The position numbers and the translations under genes are program-made. From NCBI GenBank assembly GCA_012842765.1, contig DUWJ01000027.1, forward strand, positions 1 to 14,668: a stretch of DNA of 14,668 bases. Direction: 5' to 3'. How positions within the stretch are numbered: position 1 is the first letter of the stretch; each line of letters starts with the position of its first letter. This DNA comes from Bacillota bacterium. Lineage in GTDB: Bacteria > Bacillota > DTU025. This document shows positions 1 through 7,270 of this stretch, one piece after another. Under the pieces are notes generated by a model. That model did no database searches and was not told the DNA's origin. It saw nothing but the letters and a program-made list of their open reading frames with translations.

Positions 1-122
1 ATCCTCGCAGGGATCTCCTGAGACAGAGCGCCCTTGGGGCCCTTTACAGTGATTATGCTGCCATCCAGTTCAACCTCTACACCCTTGGGAACCGGCACTG
101 GTTTCTTGCCTATTCTAGACAT
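1..122 (-). CDS. rplF: 50S ribosomal protein L6, N-terminal part (cut by window edge)
   Basis: Only the first 40 codons are inside the window; the gene runs off the low-coordinate edge. The visible protein opens [19 protein letters not shown], followed by the beta-strand segment [10 protein letters not shown], which is the typical N-terminus of bacterial L6. L6 binds 23S rRNA near the sarcin-ricin loop at the factor-binding site of the large subunit. The ATG lies 11 bases after the rpsH stop and is preceded by a GGTGG-type Shine-Dalgarno sequence, so it is a downstream member of the spc gene group. Nothing is odd in the visible part. Confidence 0.96.
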   Translation of the reverse strand, partial: MSRIGKKPVPVPKGVEVELDGSIITVKGPKGALSQEIPAR

Positions 123-133
123 GTCTACACCAC

Positions 134-532
134 CTACCACATGTAGCAGATGACCTCTCCGCCAAGCCCGGCTTCCCTCGCCTGACGGTCTGTCATCAGC
201 CCACGAGATGTGGAGATTACGGCCGTTCCCAGGCCGTTCAGGACCTTCGGAACCTCATCCTTCTTAACGTACACCCTGAGGCCGGGCTTGCTTATCCGCT
301 TGAGGCCGTGTATTACCTTCTGCTTGTTAGGCCCATACTTCATGTGGACCTTAATAACATCGTACTTGTCTCCCCGAGTGACCTCAAAGCCGCGGATGTA
401 GCCCTCATCTTTCATTATCTGAGCAAGCTCTGCCTTCATCCGAGATGCTGGTATCTCAACGACCTCGTGGTTCACTGTATTCGCGTTGCGTATTCTAGTA
501 AGCATATCCGCGATCGGGTCTGTCAACACCAT
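134..532 (-). CDS. rpsH: 30S ribosomal protein S8
   Basis: The 132-residue protein has the usual S8 length. It begins [18 protein letters not shown], the classic S8 opening. Near the end it carries the family signature ([18 protein letters not shown], about residues 102-119) and closes with [10 protein letters not shown]8 binds helix 21 of 16S rRNA directly and is needed early in 30S platform assembly; in E. coli it also represses its own operon at the level of translation. The start is an ATG with a GAGAGGAGGT site 8 bases upstream. It lies 35 bases after rpsN and 11 bases before rplF. No regulatory S8-binding structure could be assigned by eye. Confidence 0.98.
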   Translation of the reverse strand: MVLTDPIADMLTRIRNANTVNHEVVEIPASRMKAELAQIMKDEGYIRGFEVTRGDKYDVIKVHMKYGPNKQKVIHGLKRISKPGLRVYVKKDEVPKVLNGLGTAVISTSRGLMTDRQAREAGLGGEVICYMW

Positions 533-567
533 CGTCCTCTACCTCCTCTCGTGGCGTGCCCCTGCTG

Positions 568-753
568 TCACCAACTCGCCTTGGTCACGCCCGGGATTTC
601 TCCCTTCGAGGCGAGAGTTCGGAAGCAGATCCTGCACATTTTGAACTTGCGCATATATCCTCTCGGTCGCCCGCAAATCGAGCACCGGTTATACTGCCTC
701 ACCTTGTATTTCGGCTCTTTCTGCCACTTCTCTACAAGCGCCTTTCGCGCCAT
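568..753 (-). CDS. rpsN: 30S ribosomal protein S14, zinc-binding (type Z) form
   Basis: This 61-residue protein is the short S14 form with two CxxC pairs (C24-x2-C27 and C40-x2-C43), which hold one zinc ion. The longer S14 of E. coli lacks these cysteines. It starts [20 protein letters not shown] and ends KASW, both typical. S14 sits in the 30S head next to S3 and S10 and joins late in assembly. The start has a strong AAGGAGGGG site, and the gene sits 12 bases after rplE, its normal spc position. Many Bacillota encode a second, zinc-free S14 elsewhere for zinc shortage; whether this genome does cannot be seen here. Confidence 0.97.
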   Translation of the reverse strand: MARKALVEKWQKEPKYKVRQYNRCSICGRPRGYMRKFKMCRICFRTLASKGEIPGVTKASW

Positions 754-765
754 ATCTTCCCCTCC

Positions 766-1317
766 TTACTGCAGCCTGACTGGCAGGCCCATAAGCTTCA
801 ACAGCTCGAAAGCTTCTTCATCCGTTTTTGCAGTAGTCACGATGGTTATGTCCATGCCACGGATCTTGTCAACATCGTCATACCGGATCTCCGGGAAAAC
901 CAACTGCTCCCTAAGACCCAAGGTATAGTTTCCCCGCCCGTCAAAAGCGTCCGGAGAAACCCCTCTGAAGTCCCTAATCCTCGGAAGAGCGATATTGAAC
1001 AGCTTATCCAGAAAATAATACATCCTTGCGCCGCGGAGGGTTACCTTGCACCCAATGGGAACTCCGGCCCGCAGTTTGAACGCTGCGATCGACTTCTTCG
1101 CCCGGGTGATTATCGGACGCTGTCCGGTAATATTGGCTAGTTCGTCGGCGGCGTCAAGCGCCTTGGGGTCCACAATGGCGTCTGATACGCCCCTGTTGAC
1201 GATGACCTTTTCGACCTTTGGAACCTCCATGACGTTCCTGTATTCGAACTTCTGCATAAGCGCAGGGACAACCTCGTTCTGGTATTTCTCCTTCAGCCGT
1301 GGAGTCGGCGCCTCCAT
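766..1317 (-). CDS. rplE: 50S ribosomal protein L5
   Basis: The 183-residue product matches L5 (usually 177-180) along its length. It has the N-terminal [14 protein letters not shown] helix, the [12 protein letters not shown] segment, [10 protein letters not shown], the [12 protein letters not shown] loop and a C-terminal [19 protein letters not shown] strand-helix. L5 binds 5S rRNA with L18 and contacts the P-site tRNA at the central protuberance and 30S head. The ATG has a GAGGGGGTC site about 6 bases upstream. Slightly odd: the usually conserved NMGVG(D/E)A motif reads NRGVSDA here (about residues 41-47), so a Met and a Gly are replaced. The gene lies between rplX and rpsN as expected. Confidence 0.98.
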   Translation of the reverse strand: MEAPTPRLKEKYQNEVVPALMQKFEYRNVMEVPKVEKVIVNRGVSDAIVDPKALDAADELANITGQRPIITRAKKSIAAFKLRAGVPIGCKVTLRGARMYYFLDKLFNIALPRIRDFRGVSPDAFDGRGNYTLGLREQLVFPEIRYDDVDKIRGMDITIVTTAKTDEEAFELLKLMGLPVRLQ

Positions 1318-1350
1318 ATAATTGACCCCCTCTCAGGCCTATCGACTATC

Positions 1351-1683
1351 CTACTTTTTATCCAGCTTGGCTCCGCACTTCTTGCATACTCTCATGGGCT
1401 TGCCAGACTCCCCAAGTTCCATGCCAACCCGCGTCGGCTTGTTGCACTTGCCGCAGACCACCATGACTCTGCCTAGCGCCATGGGCGCGGGTTTGTCGAT
1501 GATGCCTCCCTGCGGATTCGCGGTGCTCGGACGAGTATGCCGCTTTACAATGTTCAAGTTCTCAACGATAACCTTCTGTTCACGAGGCAGCACCCTGAGG
1601 ACCTTGCCTCTCCTGCCTGCATCTTTGCCTTGGAGCACCATAACGGTGTCGCCCTTCTTGACCTTCTTCACGGATATCGTCAT
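1351..1683 (-). CDS. rplX: 50S ribosomal protein L24 with Cys4 motif
   Basis: The start is the ATG at 1681-1683, giving 110 residues beginning MTISVKKVKKGDTVMVLQGK. The frame stays open a further 20 codons upstream, but that part is not L24-like, and a GAGGAGGTG site lies just ahead of this ATG. The protein has the KOW domain (GDTVMVLQGKDAGRRGKVLRV, about residues 11-31), which binds 23S rRNA; L24 is a primary assembly protein near the exit tunnel. The C-terminal half holds C77-x2-C80 and C100-x2-C103, a zinc-ribbon-like arrangement found in many but not all bacterial L24 proteins. It lies 40 bases after rplN and 33 before rplE. Confidence 0.97.
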   Translation of the reverse strand: MTISVKKVKKGDTVMVLQGKDAGRRGKVLRVLPREQKVIVENLNIVKRHTRPSTANPQGGIIDKPAPMALGRVMVVCGKCNKPTRVGMELGESGKPMRVCKKCGAKLDKK

Positions 1684-1723
1684 TTTATCCACACCTCCTC
1701 GCTCCTGGGGACCGCCCCGTAGC

Positions 1724-2092
1724 CTAGAGGACCTCCGGAGCAAGCGATATGATCTTCATGAAATTCCGATCACGAAGCTCTCGCGCCACAGGCCCGAAGA
1801 TTCGCGTGCCCCGTGGGTTATTATTGGCGTCGATAACGACCGCCGCGTTTTCATCGAATCTGATATATGTGCCGTCGGCCCGCCTGAGCTCCTTCTTGGT
1901 GCGAACGACAACGGCCTTGACGATATCGCCCTTCTTGACAACGCCCCCGGGCGTGGCCTCTTTGACAGTGCCAATAATGATGTCGCCAATACCGGCATAC
2001 CGGCGGTCCCCGCCGCCCAAGACGCGAAAGCACATCACTTTCTTGGCGCCTGTATTGTCCGCTATATTCAGTACGGTCTGGGCCTGAATCAC
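1724..2092 (-). CDS. rplN: 50S ribosomal protein L14
   Basis: The 122-residue protein is the standard length of L14. It opens [20 protein letters not shown], has the family signature around [20 protein letters not shown], and carries the [17 protein letters not shown] segment near its end. L14 binds 23S rRNA and forms inter-subunit bridges; it is also the docking site of the silencing factor RsfS. The start codon is GTG, supported by a GGGAGGA site 7 bases upstream and by the exact match of the N-terminus to the family. It is the first gene of the classical spc group and follows rpsQ after 30 bases with no promoter visible in the gap. Confidence 0.98.
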   Translation of the reverse strand: MIQAQTVLNIADNTGAKKVMCFRVLGGGDRRYAGIGDIIIGTVKEATPGGVVKKGDIVKAVVVRTKKELRRADGTYIRFDENAAVVIDANNNPRGTRIFGPVARELRDRNFMKIISLAPEVL

Positions 2093-2122
2093 AGAGTGTT
2101 CCTCCCTTCAATAGGGCCCTTG

Positions 2123-2383
2123 TTACTTAGCCTTCTCTACTATCTTTACAAGCCTCCAACGCTTATCGCGTGAGATCGGCCGGGTCTCCATGATGAGAAC
2201 CTTGTCACCTACTCTGCTCTCATTGCCCTCATCGTGCACCTTAACCTTGCTGGACCGACGCACCACTTTGCCATACATCGGATCTCTGTAGGTGCGCTGG
2301 AGTTCCACCACTCGGGTCTTGTCCATTGCATCACTGACTACAAACCCGACTCTCTCCTTGCGCTCATTTCTAGCAGTCTCCAT
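2123..2383 (-). CDS. rpsQ: 30S ribosomal protein S17
   Basis: The 86-residue product matches S17: an OB-fold protein with [22 protein letters not shown] near the N-terminus, a basic loop ([18 protein letters not shown]) and the signature [24 protein letters not shown] at the C-terminus. S17 binds helix 11 of 16S rRNA early in 30S assembly. The ATG has a GAGGAGG site 8 bases upstream and lies 15 bases after the rpmC stop, so translation is probably coupled. It is the last gene of the classical S10 group. No unusual features were seen. Confidence 0.98.
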   Translation of the reverse strand: METARNERKERVGFVVSDAMDKTRVVELQRTYRDPMYGKVVRRSSKVKVHDEGNESRVGDKVLIMETRPISRDKRWRLVKIVEKAK

Positions 2384-2398
2384 GACCTGGCCTCCTCT

Positions 2399-2602
2399 CT
2401 ACCCTCGTGCAATCTTGAGCTCGCGTTCCCGCATTTCCGTCTTCACCCTGGCGATATCACGCCTAACATCCTTTATCCGATGCGCGTTGTCCAGCTGGTT
2501 TGTGGCGAGCTGAAACCTGAGGTTGAAGAGTTCCTCCTTGAGGCCTTCCAGCCTAGTATCGAGTTGTTCGGGGGTCATCTCTCTCAGCTCTCTAGCCTTC
2601 AT
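2399..2602 (-). CDS. rpmC: 50S ribosomal protein L29
   Basis: L29 is a two-helix protein at the exit tunnel rim, where it helps dock SRP and trigger factor together with L23. The chosen ATG (2600-2602) gives 67 residues beginning [14 protein letters not shown], the usual L29 opening; the second helix carries the family segment [15 protein letters not shown]. Two GTG codons just upstream (2612-2614 and 2609-2611) could add up to four residues but are not supported by family N-termini. The ribosome site is weak (GGTGGTG), and the start lies inside the end of rplP with an 11-base overlap, so expression probably depends on translational coupling to rplP. Confidence 0.94.
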   Translation of the reverse strand: MKARELREMTPEQLDTRLEGLKEELFNLRFQLATNQLDNAHRIKDVRRDIARVKTEMRERELKIARG

Positions 2603-3026
2603 CGGCTTCACCACCCGCTTCTTCTCTCTTTACGAACTGCGTCTTGATCGGCAGCTTATGCCCTGCCAATCTCATTGCTTCACGCGCAATCTCTTCGGAT
2701 ACTCCGCCCATTTCAAACATTACTCTTCCGGGCTTCACCACTGCCACCCAGTACTCCGGCGCACCCTTGCCGCTCCCCATACGTGTTTCGGCCGGCTTCT
2801 TGCTCACAGGCTTGTCTGGAAATATCTTTATCCACACCTTGCCGCCACGCCTGATGTATCTGGTCATCGCAATACGGGCCGCCTCTATTTGTCGCGACGT
2901 TATCCATCCAGGCTCAAGCGCCTGAAGGCCATACTCGCCGTAGGTGACGGTGGTTCCCTTTTCAGCAACGCCCTTCATGCGTCCCCTCTGCTGCTTTCGG
3001 TACTTGACCTTCTTGGGCATCAGCAT
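2592..3026 (-). CDS. rplP: 50S ribosomal protein L16
   Basis: The 144-residue protein starts [19 protein letters not shown], the standard L16 N-terminus, which favours the first ATG over the one two codons later. The [15 protein letters not shown] segment (59-73) and the [19 protein letters not shown] segment (82-100) are both family signatures. L16 helps shape the A-site tRNA pocket and joins late in 50S assembly. Its ATG directly abuts the rpsC stop TAA (no bases between), with a GGGAGGGG site inside the end of rpsC, and its own 3' end overlaps rpmC. This indicates tight translational coupling of rpsC, rplP and rpmC. Confidence 0.98.
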   Translation of the reverse strand: MLMPKKVKYRKQQRGRMKGVAEKGTTVTYGEYGLQALEPGWITSRQIEAARIAMTRYIRRGGKVWIKIFPDKPVSKKPAETRMGSGKGAPEYWVAVVKPGRVMFEMGGVSEEIAREAMRLAGHKLPIKTQFVKREEAGGEADEG

Positions 3027-3692
3027 TTATCGAGCCCCTCCCCCCTGCCGAGCTTTCCCCGACTTATCTGGGAGAACATCACCTTTATAGATCCATACCT
3101 TCACTCCGATTTTGCCGTACGTCGTATTTGCCTCAGTGAACCCATAATCAATGTCGGCTCTCAACGTGTGAAGGGGAAGCTTGCCATAACTGTAACCTTC
3201 CGTCCTGGCTATCTCTGCGCCGCCAAGGCGACCGCTGGATTTCACCCGCATTCCCTGAACCCCAAGCCGCTCGGCTCTGCCCATGGCCTGCTTCATCGCA
3301 CGTCTGAAGGAGATTCTCCTCTCCAGCTGAGCTGCGATGTTCTCTGCCACCAACTGAGCATCGAGTTCAGGATGCTTGATCTCCATAATGTTCACCGAAA
3401 CCTGCTTGCCCGTCATGGCCTCCAGGTCCCTGCGAAGCGCATCTGCTTCCGAACCGCCGCGCCCAATAACCATACCAGGACGGGCAGTGTGGATGGTGAC
3501 TCTAATCCTGTTCGCCGCACGCTCGATCTGTATCCGCGAAACGCTGGCGGCATAAAGTCGGTTCTTAATATACTTCCTGAGCTTCAAATCTTCATGGAGA
3601 AGCTCGGCATAGTTCTTATCTGAATACCACGTAGACTCCCAGGTCCGGTTGATGCCAAGCCGCAGACCTATAGGATTGACTTTCTGCCCCAC
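3027..3692 (-). CDS. rpsC: 30S ribosomal protein S3
   Basis: The 221-residue protein begins [20 protein letters not shown], the classic S3 opening. It has a KH type 2 domain with the GxxG loop in VIGRGG (75-80), then the C-terminal domain with [20 protein letters not shown] and the strand [23 protein letters not shown]3 lies at the mRNA entry channel of the 30S head, where it takes part in mRNA unwinding, and packs against S10 and S14. The start codon is GTG with a GGGAGGG site 7 bases upstream, only 3 bases after the rplV stop. The C-terminus is a short Gly/Arg tail (QGGGAR), common for S3. Confidence 0.98.
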   Translation of the reverse strand: MGQKVNPIGLRLGINRTWESTWYSDKNYAELLHEDLKLRKYIKNRLYAASVSRIQIERAANRIRVTIHTARPGMVIGRGGSEADALRRDLEAMTGKQVSVNIMEIKHPELDAQLVAENIAAQLERRISFRRAMKQAMGRAERLGVQGMRVKSSGRLGGAEIARTEGYSYGKLPLHTLRADIDYGFTEANTTYGKIGVKVWIYKGDVLPDKSGKARQGGGAR

Positions 3693-3695
3693 ACT

Positions 3696-4034
3696 CTAAC
3701 CCTCCCTTTCTCTGACCACTACCGTTATGTGGCTCGTGCGCTTGAGGATCCTGTTTGCCATGCCCCTTGCGCGCGGCCGTATCCGCTTGAGCGTAGGGCC
3801 TTCGTCAACATAAGCCTCAGCGATATAGAGGTCATCCCTGCTAAGGTCGAGGTTGTTTTCGGCATTTGCCGCTGCAGAAGCAACAACCTTGCTGACCGGC
3901 TCCGCCGCAATGTGCGGAGTATATTTAAGAATGGTCAGGGCTTCATCAACACTTTTGCCGCGCACAAGATCCACAACCCTGCGAACCTTCTGTGGCGACA
4001 TGCGCACATAACGCGCTACCGCTTTCGCTTCCAC
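3696..4034 (-). CDS. rplV: 50S ribosomal protein L22
   Basis: The 112-residue protein has the L22 fold: [20 protein letters not shown] at the start, AAANAENN in the middle, and the extended beta-hairpin with [20 protein letters not shown] followed by SHITVVV at the end. The hairpin lines the peptide exit tunnel opposite L4, and changes there affect macrolides. No hairpin deletion or duplication is evident. The start is a GTG, with an AGGAGGT site 9 bases upstream; the encoded [11 protein letters not shown] fits the family. It sits 14 bases after rpsS and 3 bases before rpsC. Confidence 0.98.
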   Translation of the reverse strand: MEAKAVARYVRMSPQKVRRVVDLVRGKSVDEALTILKYTPHIAAEPVSKVVASAAANAENNLDLSRDDLYIAEAYVDEGPTLKRIRPRARGMANRILKRTSHITVVVREREG

Positions 4035-4048
4035 CTGCGCCCGACCTC

Positions 4049-4333
4049 CTACCTCTTGATCTGTGTAGTCTTATCCGATTGCCTATGGCCCCTAAACGTC
4101 CTCGTTGGCGCAAACTCTCCGAGCCTATGCCCTACCATGTCCTCAACGATGTATATCGGAACATGCCTACGTCCATCATGCACAGCTATGGTATGGCCAA
4201 GCATGTCTGGGGTAATCATTGACGCTCTGGACCACGTCTTTATAATCTCTTTTTTTCCCGCTGAATTTAGCCTTTCGACCTTCTCAGCTAAGGCCTCGTG
4301 GACATACGGTCCCTTCTTCAACGACCTGCCCAT
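4049..4333 (-). CDS. rpsS: 30S ribosomal protein S19
   Basis: At 94 residues this is a standard S19. It opens [20 protein letters not shown] and carries the highly conserved block [20 protein letters not shown], then [16 protein letters not shown] near the C-terminus. S19 forms a complex with S13 in the 30S head, close to the A-site tRNA and the bridge to L5. The ATG is preceded by AAAGGAGG at a slightly long spacing of 11 bases. It lies 32 bases after rplB, in the usual S10-operon slot. Nothing is unusual in the protein. Confidence 0.98.
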   Translation of the reverse strand: MGRSLKKGPYVHEALAEKVERLNSAGKKEIIKTWSRASMITPDMLGHTIAVHDGRRHVPIYIVEDMVGHRLGEFAPTRTFRGHRQSDKTTQIKR

Positions 4334-4365
4334 ATATTGGCGCGCCTCCTTTCAGAACCCACTTC

Positions 4366-5196
4366 TTACTTCTTGCCCCGGCGACGGACTATCAACCTGT
4401 CAGAAGCCTTGGCCTTGCGCGTCCTGTATCCCAGTGTCGGAACTCCCCAAGGTGTGACCGGGCTCTTCAACCCAATAGGCGACCTACCCTCGCCGCCACC
4501 GTGCGGGTGATCCACCGGGTTCATCGCGACTCCACGAACACTCGGCCTTCTCCCCATCCATCGGCTGCGTCCGGCCTTTCCCATAGAGATGTTCTCATGC
4601 TCCACGTTTCCAACCTGGCCCACGGTAGCTCGGCACTCCTGGCGAACCATCCTCATCTCCGTCGAAGGCAAGCGAAGAGTGACATACTCGCCTTCTCTCG
4701 CCATTATCTGAGCGCTGGCCCCTGCAGATCTGGCGAGCTGCGCGCCTCTTCCGGCCGTAAGCTCGACTGCATGGACTACTGTGCCCACAGGGATGTTGGA
4801 AAGCGGCAATGCGTTGCCGGGCTTGATGTCGGCATCAGGGCCCGACTCTATAACGTCGCCAACCTTGAGCCCAAGAGGGGCCAAGATGTACCGTTTTTCG
4901 CCATCTGCGTAGTTGACTAGTGCAATTCGCGCAGATCGGTTCGGGTCATACTCTATGGACGCGATTCTGCCAGGAACCCCGTCCTTGTCACGCTTGAAAT
5001 CCACGACTCTGTATGCCCTCTTGTGTCCGCCGCCCCTGAACCGAACGGTGGTCCTGCCTTGGGCATTCCGTCCTCCGCTCTTCTTGAGCGGAACCACCAG
5101 CGACTTTTCAGGCTTCGAGGACGTGATCTCCTCAAACGTGGCAACCGTCATCTGCCGCCGTGCCGGCGTAGTAGGCTTAAAACTTTTGACTCCCAT
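4366..5196 (-). CDS. rplB: 50S ribosomal protein L2
   Basis: The 276-residue product is full-length L2. The N-terminal RNA-binding part includes [20 protein letters not shown] (52-71), then the SH3-like domain, and the C-terminal signature [14 protein letters not shown] (225-238) with H230, the counterpart of E. coli His229 near the peptidyl-transferase centre. L2 is needed for subunit association, tRNA binding and peptide-bond formation. The start has a perfect AAAGGAGGT site 7 bases upstream. In the conserved segment around residues 43-60 some usual residues differ: [11 protein letters not shown] here against a typical RNNxGRITxRH. It lies 24 bases after rplW. Confidence 0.98.
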   Translation of the reverse strand: MGVKSFKPTTPARRQMTVATFEEITSSKPEKSLVVPLKKSGGRNAQGRTTVRFRGGGHKRAYRVVDFKRDKDGVPGRIASIEYDPNRSARIALVNYADGEKRYILAPLGLKVGDVIESGPDADIKPGNALPLSNIPVGTVVHAVELTAGRGAQLARSAGASAQIMAREGEYVTLRLPSTEMRMVRQECRATVGQVGNVEHENISMGKAGRSRWMGRRPSVRGVAMNPVDHPHGGGEGRSPIGLKSPVTPWGVPTLGYRTRKAKASDRLIVRRRGKK

Positions 5197-5220
5197 CCCG
5201 CATACCTCCTTTACGTGAAC

Positions 5221-5508
5221 TTAGACCCCTTCGAAGAGCGGGATGGTCTCCCCGTCCTGCAAGGTAACGATGGCCTTTTTCCAGGCTGGGGTCATTCCCT
5301 CCGAACGTCCCTGTCTCTTCAGCTTTCCGGGAACATTTATGGTGTTTACTGCAACTACCCGAACGTCGAATATCTTTTCGACAGCCCTGGCGATCTCTAT
5401 CTTGTTAGCGTCACGCTTAACCTTGAAAACGTATTTTCCCTCTGCCGACAGAGCGTTGCTCTTCTCAGTGATGATCGGCCCTATGATAATGTCCCGCGGG
5501 TGTGCCAT
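5221..5508 (-). CDS. rplW: 50S ribosomal protein L23
   Basis: The chosen ATG (5506-5508) gives 95 residues beginning [20 protein letters not shown], which aligns with the Firmicutes form (M-x-x-PRDII-x-P-x-ITEKS). A GTG one codon upstream (5509-5511) is also possible and has slightly better spacing (7 rather than 10 bases) to the GGAGGAGG site. L23 lies at the exit tunnel and is the main docking point for trigger factor and SRP. Later segments such as [31 protein letters not shown] and the [13 protein letters not shown] strand are typical. The start overlaps the rplD stop by one base (TGATG), so translation is coupled. Confidence 0.96.
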   Translation of the reverse strand: MAHPRDIIIGPIITEKSNALSAEGKYVFKVKRDANKIEIARAVEKIFDVRVVAVNTINVPGKLKRQGRSEGMTPAWKKAIVTLQDGETIPLFEGV

Positions 5509-6128
5509 CACGCAAACGCCTCCTCCGCCCTTGAAACCGCATCGCGCGTAAGTACCAGCGCTGTGTGGTTCACAATATCGTAGACATTTAGGCCTTCAAC
5601 ATGGAGAACCATTGCCCCCGGAATATTCCGAGTGGACTTCTCCACAACCTCGCTCCGCTCGTCAGTAACAACAAGGGGCTTTTCAGCGCCTATTTTCTCA
5701 AAAAGCGCTGCCATGCTCTTCGTGCTTGGTTCGGATAGATCAATGGCGTCAACAACGTATACCGCGTTCTCCTGCGCCATCGATGACAGCGCCGACAACA
5801 GCGCCAACCTGCGAACCTTCTTCGGAATCGTGTAGCCATACTTTCTAGGCTTAGGGCCGAACACTACTCCGCCCCCAACCCATATGGGCGACCTGCGCGA
5901 TCCGTGTCTCGCCCTTCCGGTCCCCTTCTGGCGCCACGGCTTTCGACCGCCGCCCCGGACCTCGGAGATGGTCTTCGTGCTATGCGTGCCCGACCTTCTG
6001 CTGGCAAGCTGCAGCGTAACCGCTTCATGCACTGCGTGCTCGTTGGGCTCTATTCCGAAGACGGCTTCAGGAAGCTCTACCTCTCCGAGCCTATTGCCTC
6101 TTGCATCGAACAATGGTGCTTTGGGCAT
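5508..6128 (-). CDS. rplD: 50S ribosomal protein L4
   Basis: The 206-residue protein is L4. It has the N-terminal domain with [20 protein letters not shown], then the extended tunnel loop with [12 protein letters not shown] (63-74) and [20 protein letters not shown], and a Rossmann-like C-terminal domain ending with [21 protein letters not shown]4 binds 23S rRNA, and its loop narrows the exit tunnel opposite L22. In E. coli and relatives L4 also represses the S10 operon through its leader; that mechanism is not established for Firmicutes. The ATG has an AAGGAGG site that overlaps the rplC stop. The stop overlaps rplW. Confidence 0.98.
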   Translation of the reverse strand: MPKAPLFDARGNRLGEVELPEAVFGIEPNEHAVHEAVTLQLASRRSGTHSTKTISEVRGGGRKPWRQKGTGRARHGSRRSPIWVGGGVVFGPKPRKYGYTIPKKVRRLALLSALSSMAQENAVYVVDAIDLSEPSTKSMAALFEKIGAEKPLVVTDERSEVVEKSTRNIPGAMVLHVEGLNVYDIVNHTALVLTRDAVSRAEEAFA

Positions 6129-6141
6129 CTCCTGCGCCTCC

Positions 6142-6777
6142 TTACTTTGCCTTCGCCTTTACAGAGTCCCGGATAGTCACAAGACCATTAGTGGCACCGG
6201 GGATTGAACCCCGCACCATGAGCAGGTTCCTCTCCGGGTCGACCTTTACGACTTCTAGCCCCAGGCTCGTAGCTTTCGTGCCACCGAGCCTGCCCGCCAT
6301 CTTGCGTCCTTTAAAAACCCGAGCCGGAGCGGTCGCACCCAGTGATCCAACTCCCCGATGATAGTGGGAACCGTGCGCCATCGGGCCGCGGCTGAAATTC
6401 CACCTCTTCATCGGTCCGGCAAACCCCTTGCCCCGAGAGATGCCAGTCACGTCTACAAGGTCGCCCACTGACCACTGATCGACCTTGATCTCCTGGCCAA
6501 GCTCATAGGCATCCGCTGACTCTATGCGAAACTCTTTCAGATGTCTGCTAGGCTTCACATTCGCCTTAGCATAATGGCCGGCCATAGGCTTGCTCACACG
6601 CCGCTTGTCGATTTCGCCGAAGCCAAGCTGAACCGCTTCGTAGCCATCGGTGGCGGTGTGCTTCTTTTGAACAACGCAACATGGCCCTGCCTCTATAACT
6701 GTAACCGGATGAACCCTGCCGTCTTCTTCGAAAATCTGGGTCATCCCAATCTTTCTGCCGATTATAGCTCTGCCCAC
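6142..6777 (-). CDS. rplC: 50S ribosomal protein L3
   Basis: The 211-residue product starts MGRAIIGRKIGMTQIFEEDG, the typical L3 opening. It contains the loop that reaches the peptidyl-transferase centre (GPMAHGSHYHRGVGSLGA, then RVFKGRKMAGRLGG) and the C-terminal VDPERNLLMVRGSIPGATNG strand. L3 is one of the first proteins bound in 50S assembly. The start codon is GTG, supported by a GAGGGGGTG site 6 bases upstream and by the family N-terminus. The segment after the loop reads TKATSLGLEVV, where VTVQNLEVV-like sequence is more usual, a mild divergence. The gene is 20 bases after rpsJ and 13 before rplD. Confidence 0.98.
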   Translation of the reverse strand: MGRAIIGRKIGMTQIFEEDGRVHPVTVIEAGPCCVVQKKHTATDGYEAVQLGFGEIDKRRVSKPMAGHYAKANVKPSRHLKEFRIESADAYELGQEIKVDQWSVGDLVDVTGISRGKGFAGPMKRWNFSRGPMAHGSHYHRGVGSLGATAPARVFKGRKMAGRLGGTKATSLGLEVVKVDPERNLLMVRGSIPGATNGLVTIRDSVKAKAK

Positions 6778-6797
6778 GCGTCACACCCCCTCGTGGC

Positions 6798-7106
6798 CTA
6801 CAACTTGATCTCTATGTCCACTCCCGCCGGAAGGTCGAGACGCATCAGAGCGTCGATCGTCTTGGGAGTAGGATCTAGGATATCAATCAACCTCTTGTGA
6901 GTCCTCATCTCGAACTGTTCGCGAGAATCCTTGTTCACGTGAACAGAACGAAGCACTGTGTATACGTTTCTCTCCGTCGGGAGCGGGATAGGCCCTGAGA
7001 CCTCTGACCCCATTCTCTTAGCAGTCTCCACAATTCTCTCGGCGGACTGATCCAATATCTTGTGATCAAAAGCTTTCAGCTTGATCCGGATTTTCTGAGT
7101 TGCCAA
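6798..7106 (-). CDS. rpsJ: 30S ribosomal protein S10 (TTG start)
   Basis: The 102-residue protein matches S10 end to end: [20 protein letters not shown] at the start, [20 protein letters not shown] with the exposed loop in the middle, and [16 protein letters not shown] then [11 protein letters not shown] at the end. S10 sits in the 30S head next to S3 and S14, and in many bacteria also acts as NusE in antitermination. The start codon is TTG, with an AGGAGG site 8 bases upstream; no better ATG or GTG fits the family. It is the first gene of the S10 group, 164 bases after tuf behind a highly structured gap, while only 20 bases separate it from rplC. Confidence 0.97.
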   Translation of the reverse strand: MATQKIRIKLKAFDHKILDQSAERIVETAKRMGSEVSGPIPLPTERNVYTVLRSVHVNKDSREQFEMRTHKRLIDILDPTPKTIDALMRLDLPAGVDIEIKL

Positions 7107-7114
7107 ATTGGCTC

Positions 7115-7120
7115 CCTCCT
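7115..7120 (-). promoter_or_regulatory. Shine-Dalgarno site that fixes the TTG start of rpsJ
   Basis: On the minus strand this reads AGGAGG, followed by 8 bases and then TTG GCA ACT CAG. The full consensus site at ideal distance, together with the S10 N-terminus that follows, supports initiation at TTG rather than at any downstream codon. Confidence 0.85.
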
Positions 7121-7153
7121 ATTCGCCCGATTCCTTTGACGGACATACTCCAC

Positions 7154-7175
7154 GGAAGTTACTCCGGCAGCTTCC
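7154..7175 (-). other. Weak hairpin in the rpsJ leader region
   Basis: On the minus strand GGAAG and CTTCC are complementary arms separated by 12 bases. The five-base stem is weak by itself, but it is the third inverted repeat in a row between tuf and rpsJ and lies about 47 bases upstream of the rpsJ start. It may belong to a folded leader; this is inference from base pairing only. Confidence 0.3.
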
Positions 7176-7183
7176 CGCACAGA

Positions 7184-7208
7184 CAATCTCCCGCTTCATC
7201 GCAGATTG
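7184..7208 (-). other. Hairpin next to the GC-rich stem-loop, tuf-rpsJ gap
   Basis: On the minus strand CAATCT and AGATTG form a perfect six-base stem around a 13-base loop (GCGATGAAGCGGG). It directly abuts the larger stem at 7209-7234, so the two could stack as tandem hairpins in the RNA. No tract of U follows it. A role as part of an rpsJ leader is possible but unproven. Confidence 0.4.
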
Positions 7209-7234
7209 GTGGGGGCGGGACTTCCCGCCCCCAC
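7209..7234 (-). promoter_or_regulatory. Strong GC-rich stem-loop between tuf and rpsJ (possible terminator, attenuator or processing site)
   Basis: The arms GTGGGGGCGGG and CCCGCCCCCAC pair perfectly over 11 bases around a four-base loop (AAGT on the minus strand). This is by far the most stable structure visible outside genes, and it starts 36 bases after the tuf stop. A U-tract, the second part of a standard intrinsic terminator, is absent: the following bases are CAATCTGC. It may therefore cause pausing, partial termination, or protect or process the mRNA end between the str part and the S10 part. The symmetry allows the same stem on the plus strand, which has no U-tract either. Confidence 0.6.
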
Positions 7235-7270
7235 GTTGCCGCATTATTCACTGTCCGAACTGCGGTCGGC

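Noticed and set aside
1707..1718. Small stem (GGGG-CGGT-CCCC on the minus strand) between rplN and rplX
   Set aside because: Four base pairs in a GC-rich gap of 40 bases is expected by chance; no U-tract follows, so it was not called as a terminator.
1684..1743. N-terminal extension of rplX by 20 codons into the end of rplN
   Set aside because: The extra residues do not resemble L24 and the ATG at 1683 has a strong ribosome site.
1322..2173. Plus-strand open frame (283 codons) opposite rplX and rplN
   Set aside because: It runs antisense to two certain ribosomal protein genes, has no recognisable motif, and shows the odd composition of a shadow frame.
2523..3623. Long plus-strand open frame (366 codons) opposite rpsC, rplP and rpmC
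   Set aside because: It is a shadow of conserved minus-strand genes; its translation shows no recognisable domain and its start lies inside rpmC with no ribosome site worth noting.
7107..7208. Possible promoter for the S10 operon (for example TTGTCT near 7183 on the minus strand)
   Set aside because: No acceptable -10 box lies at 16-18 bases from any -35-like hexamer I could find, so a promoter cannot be supported.
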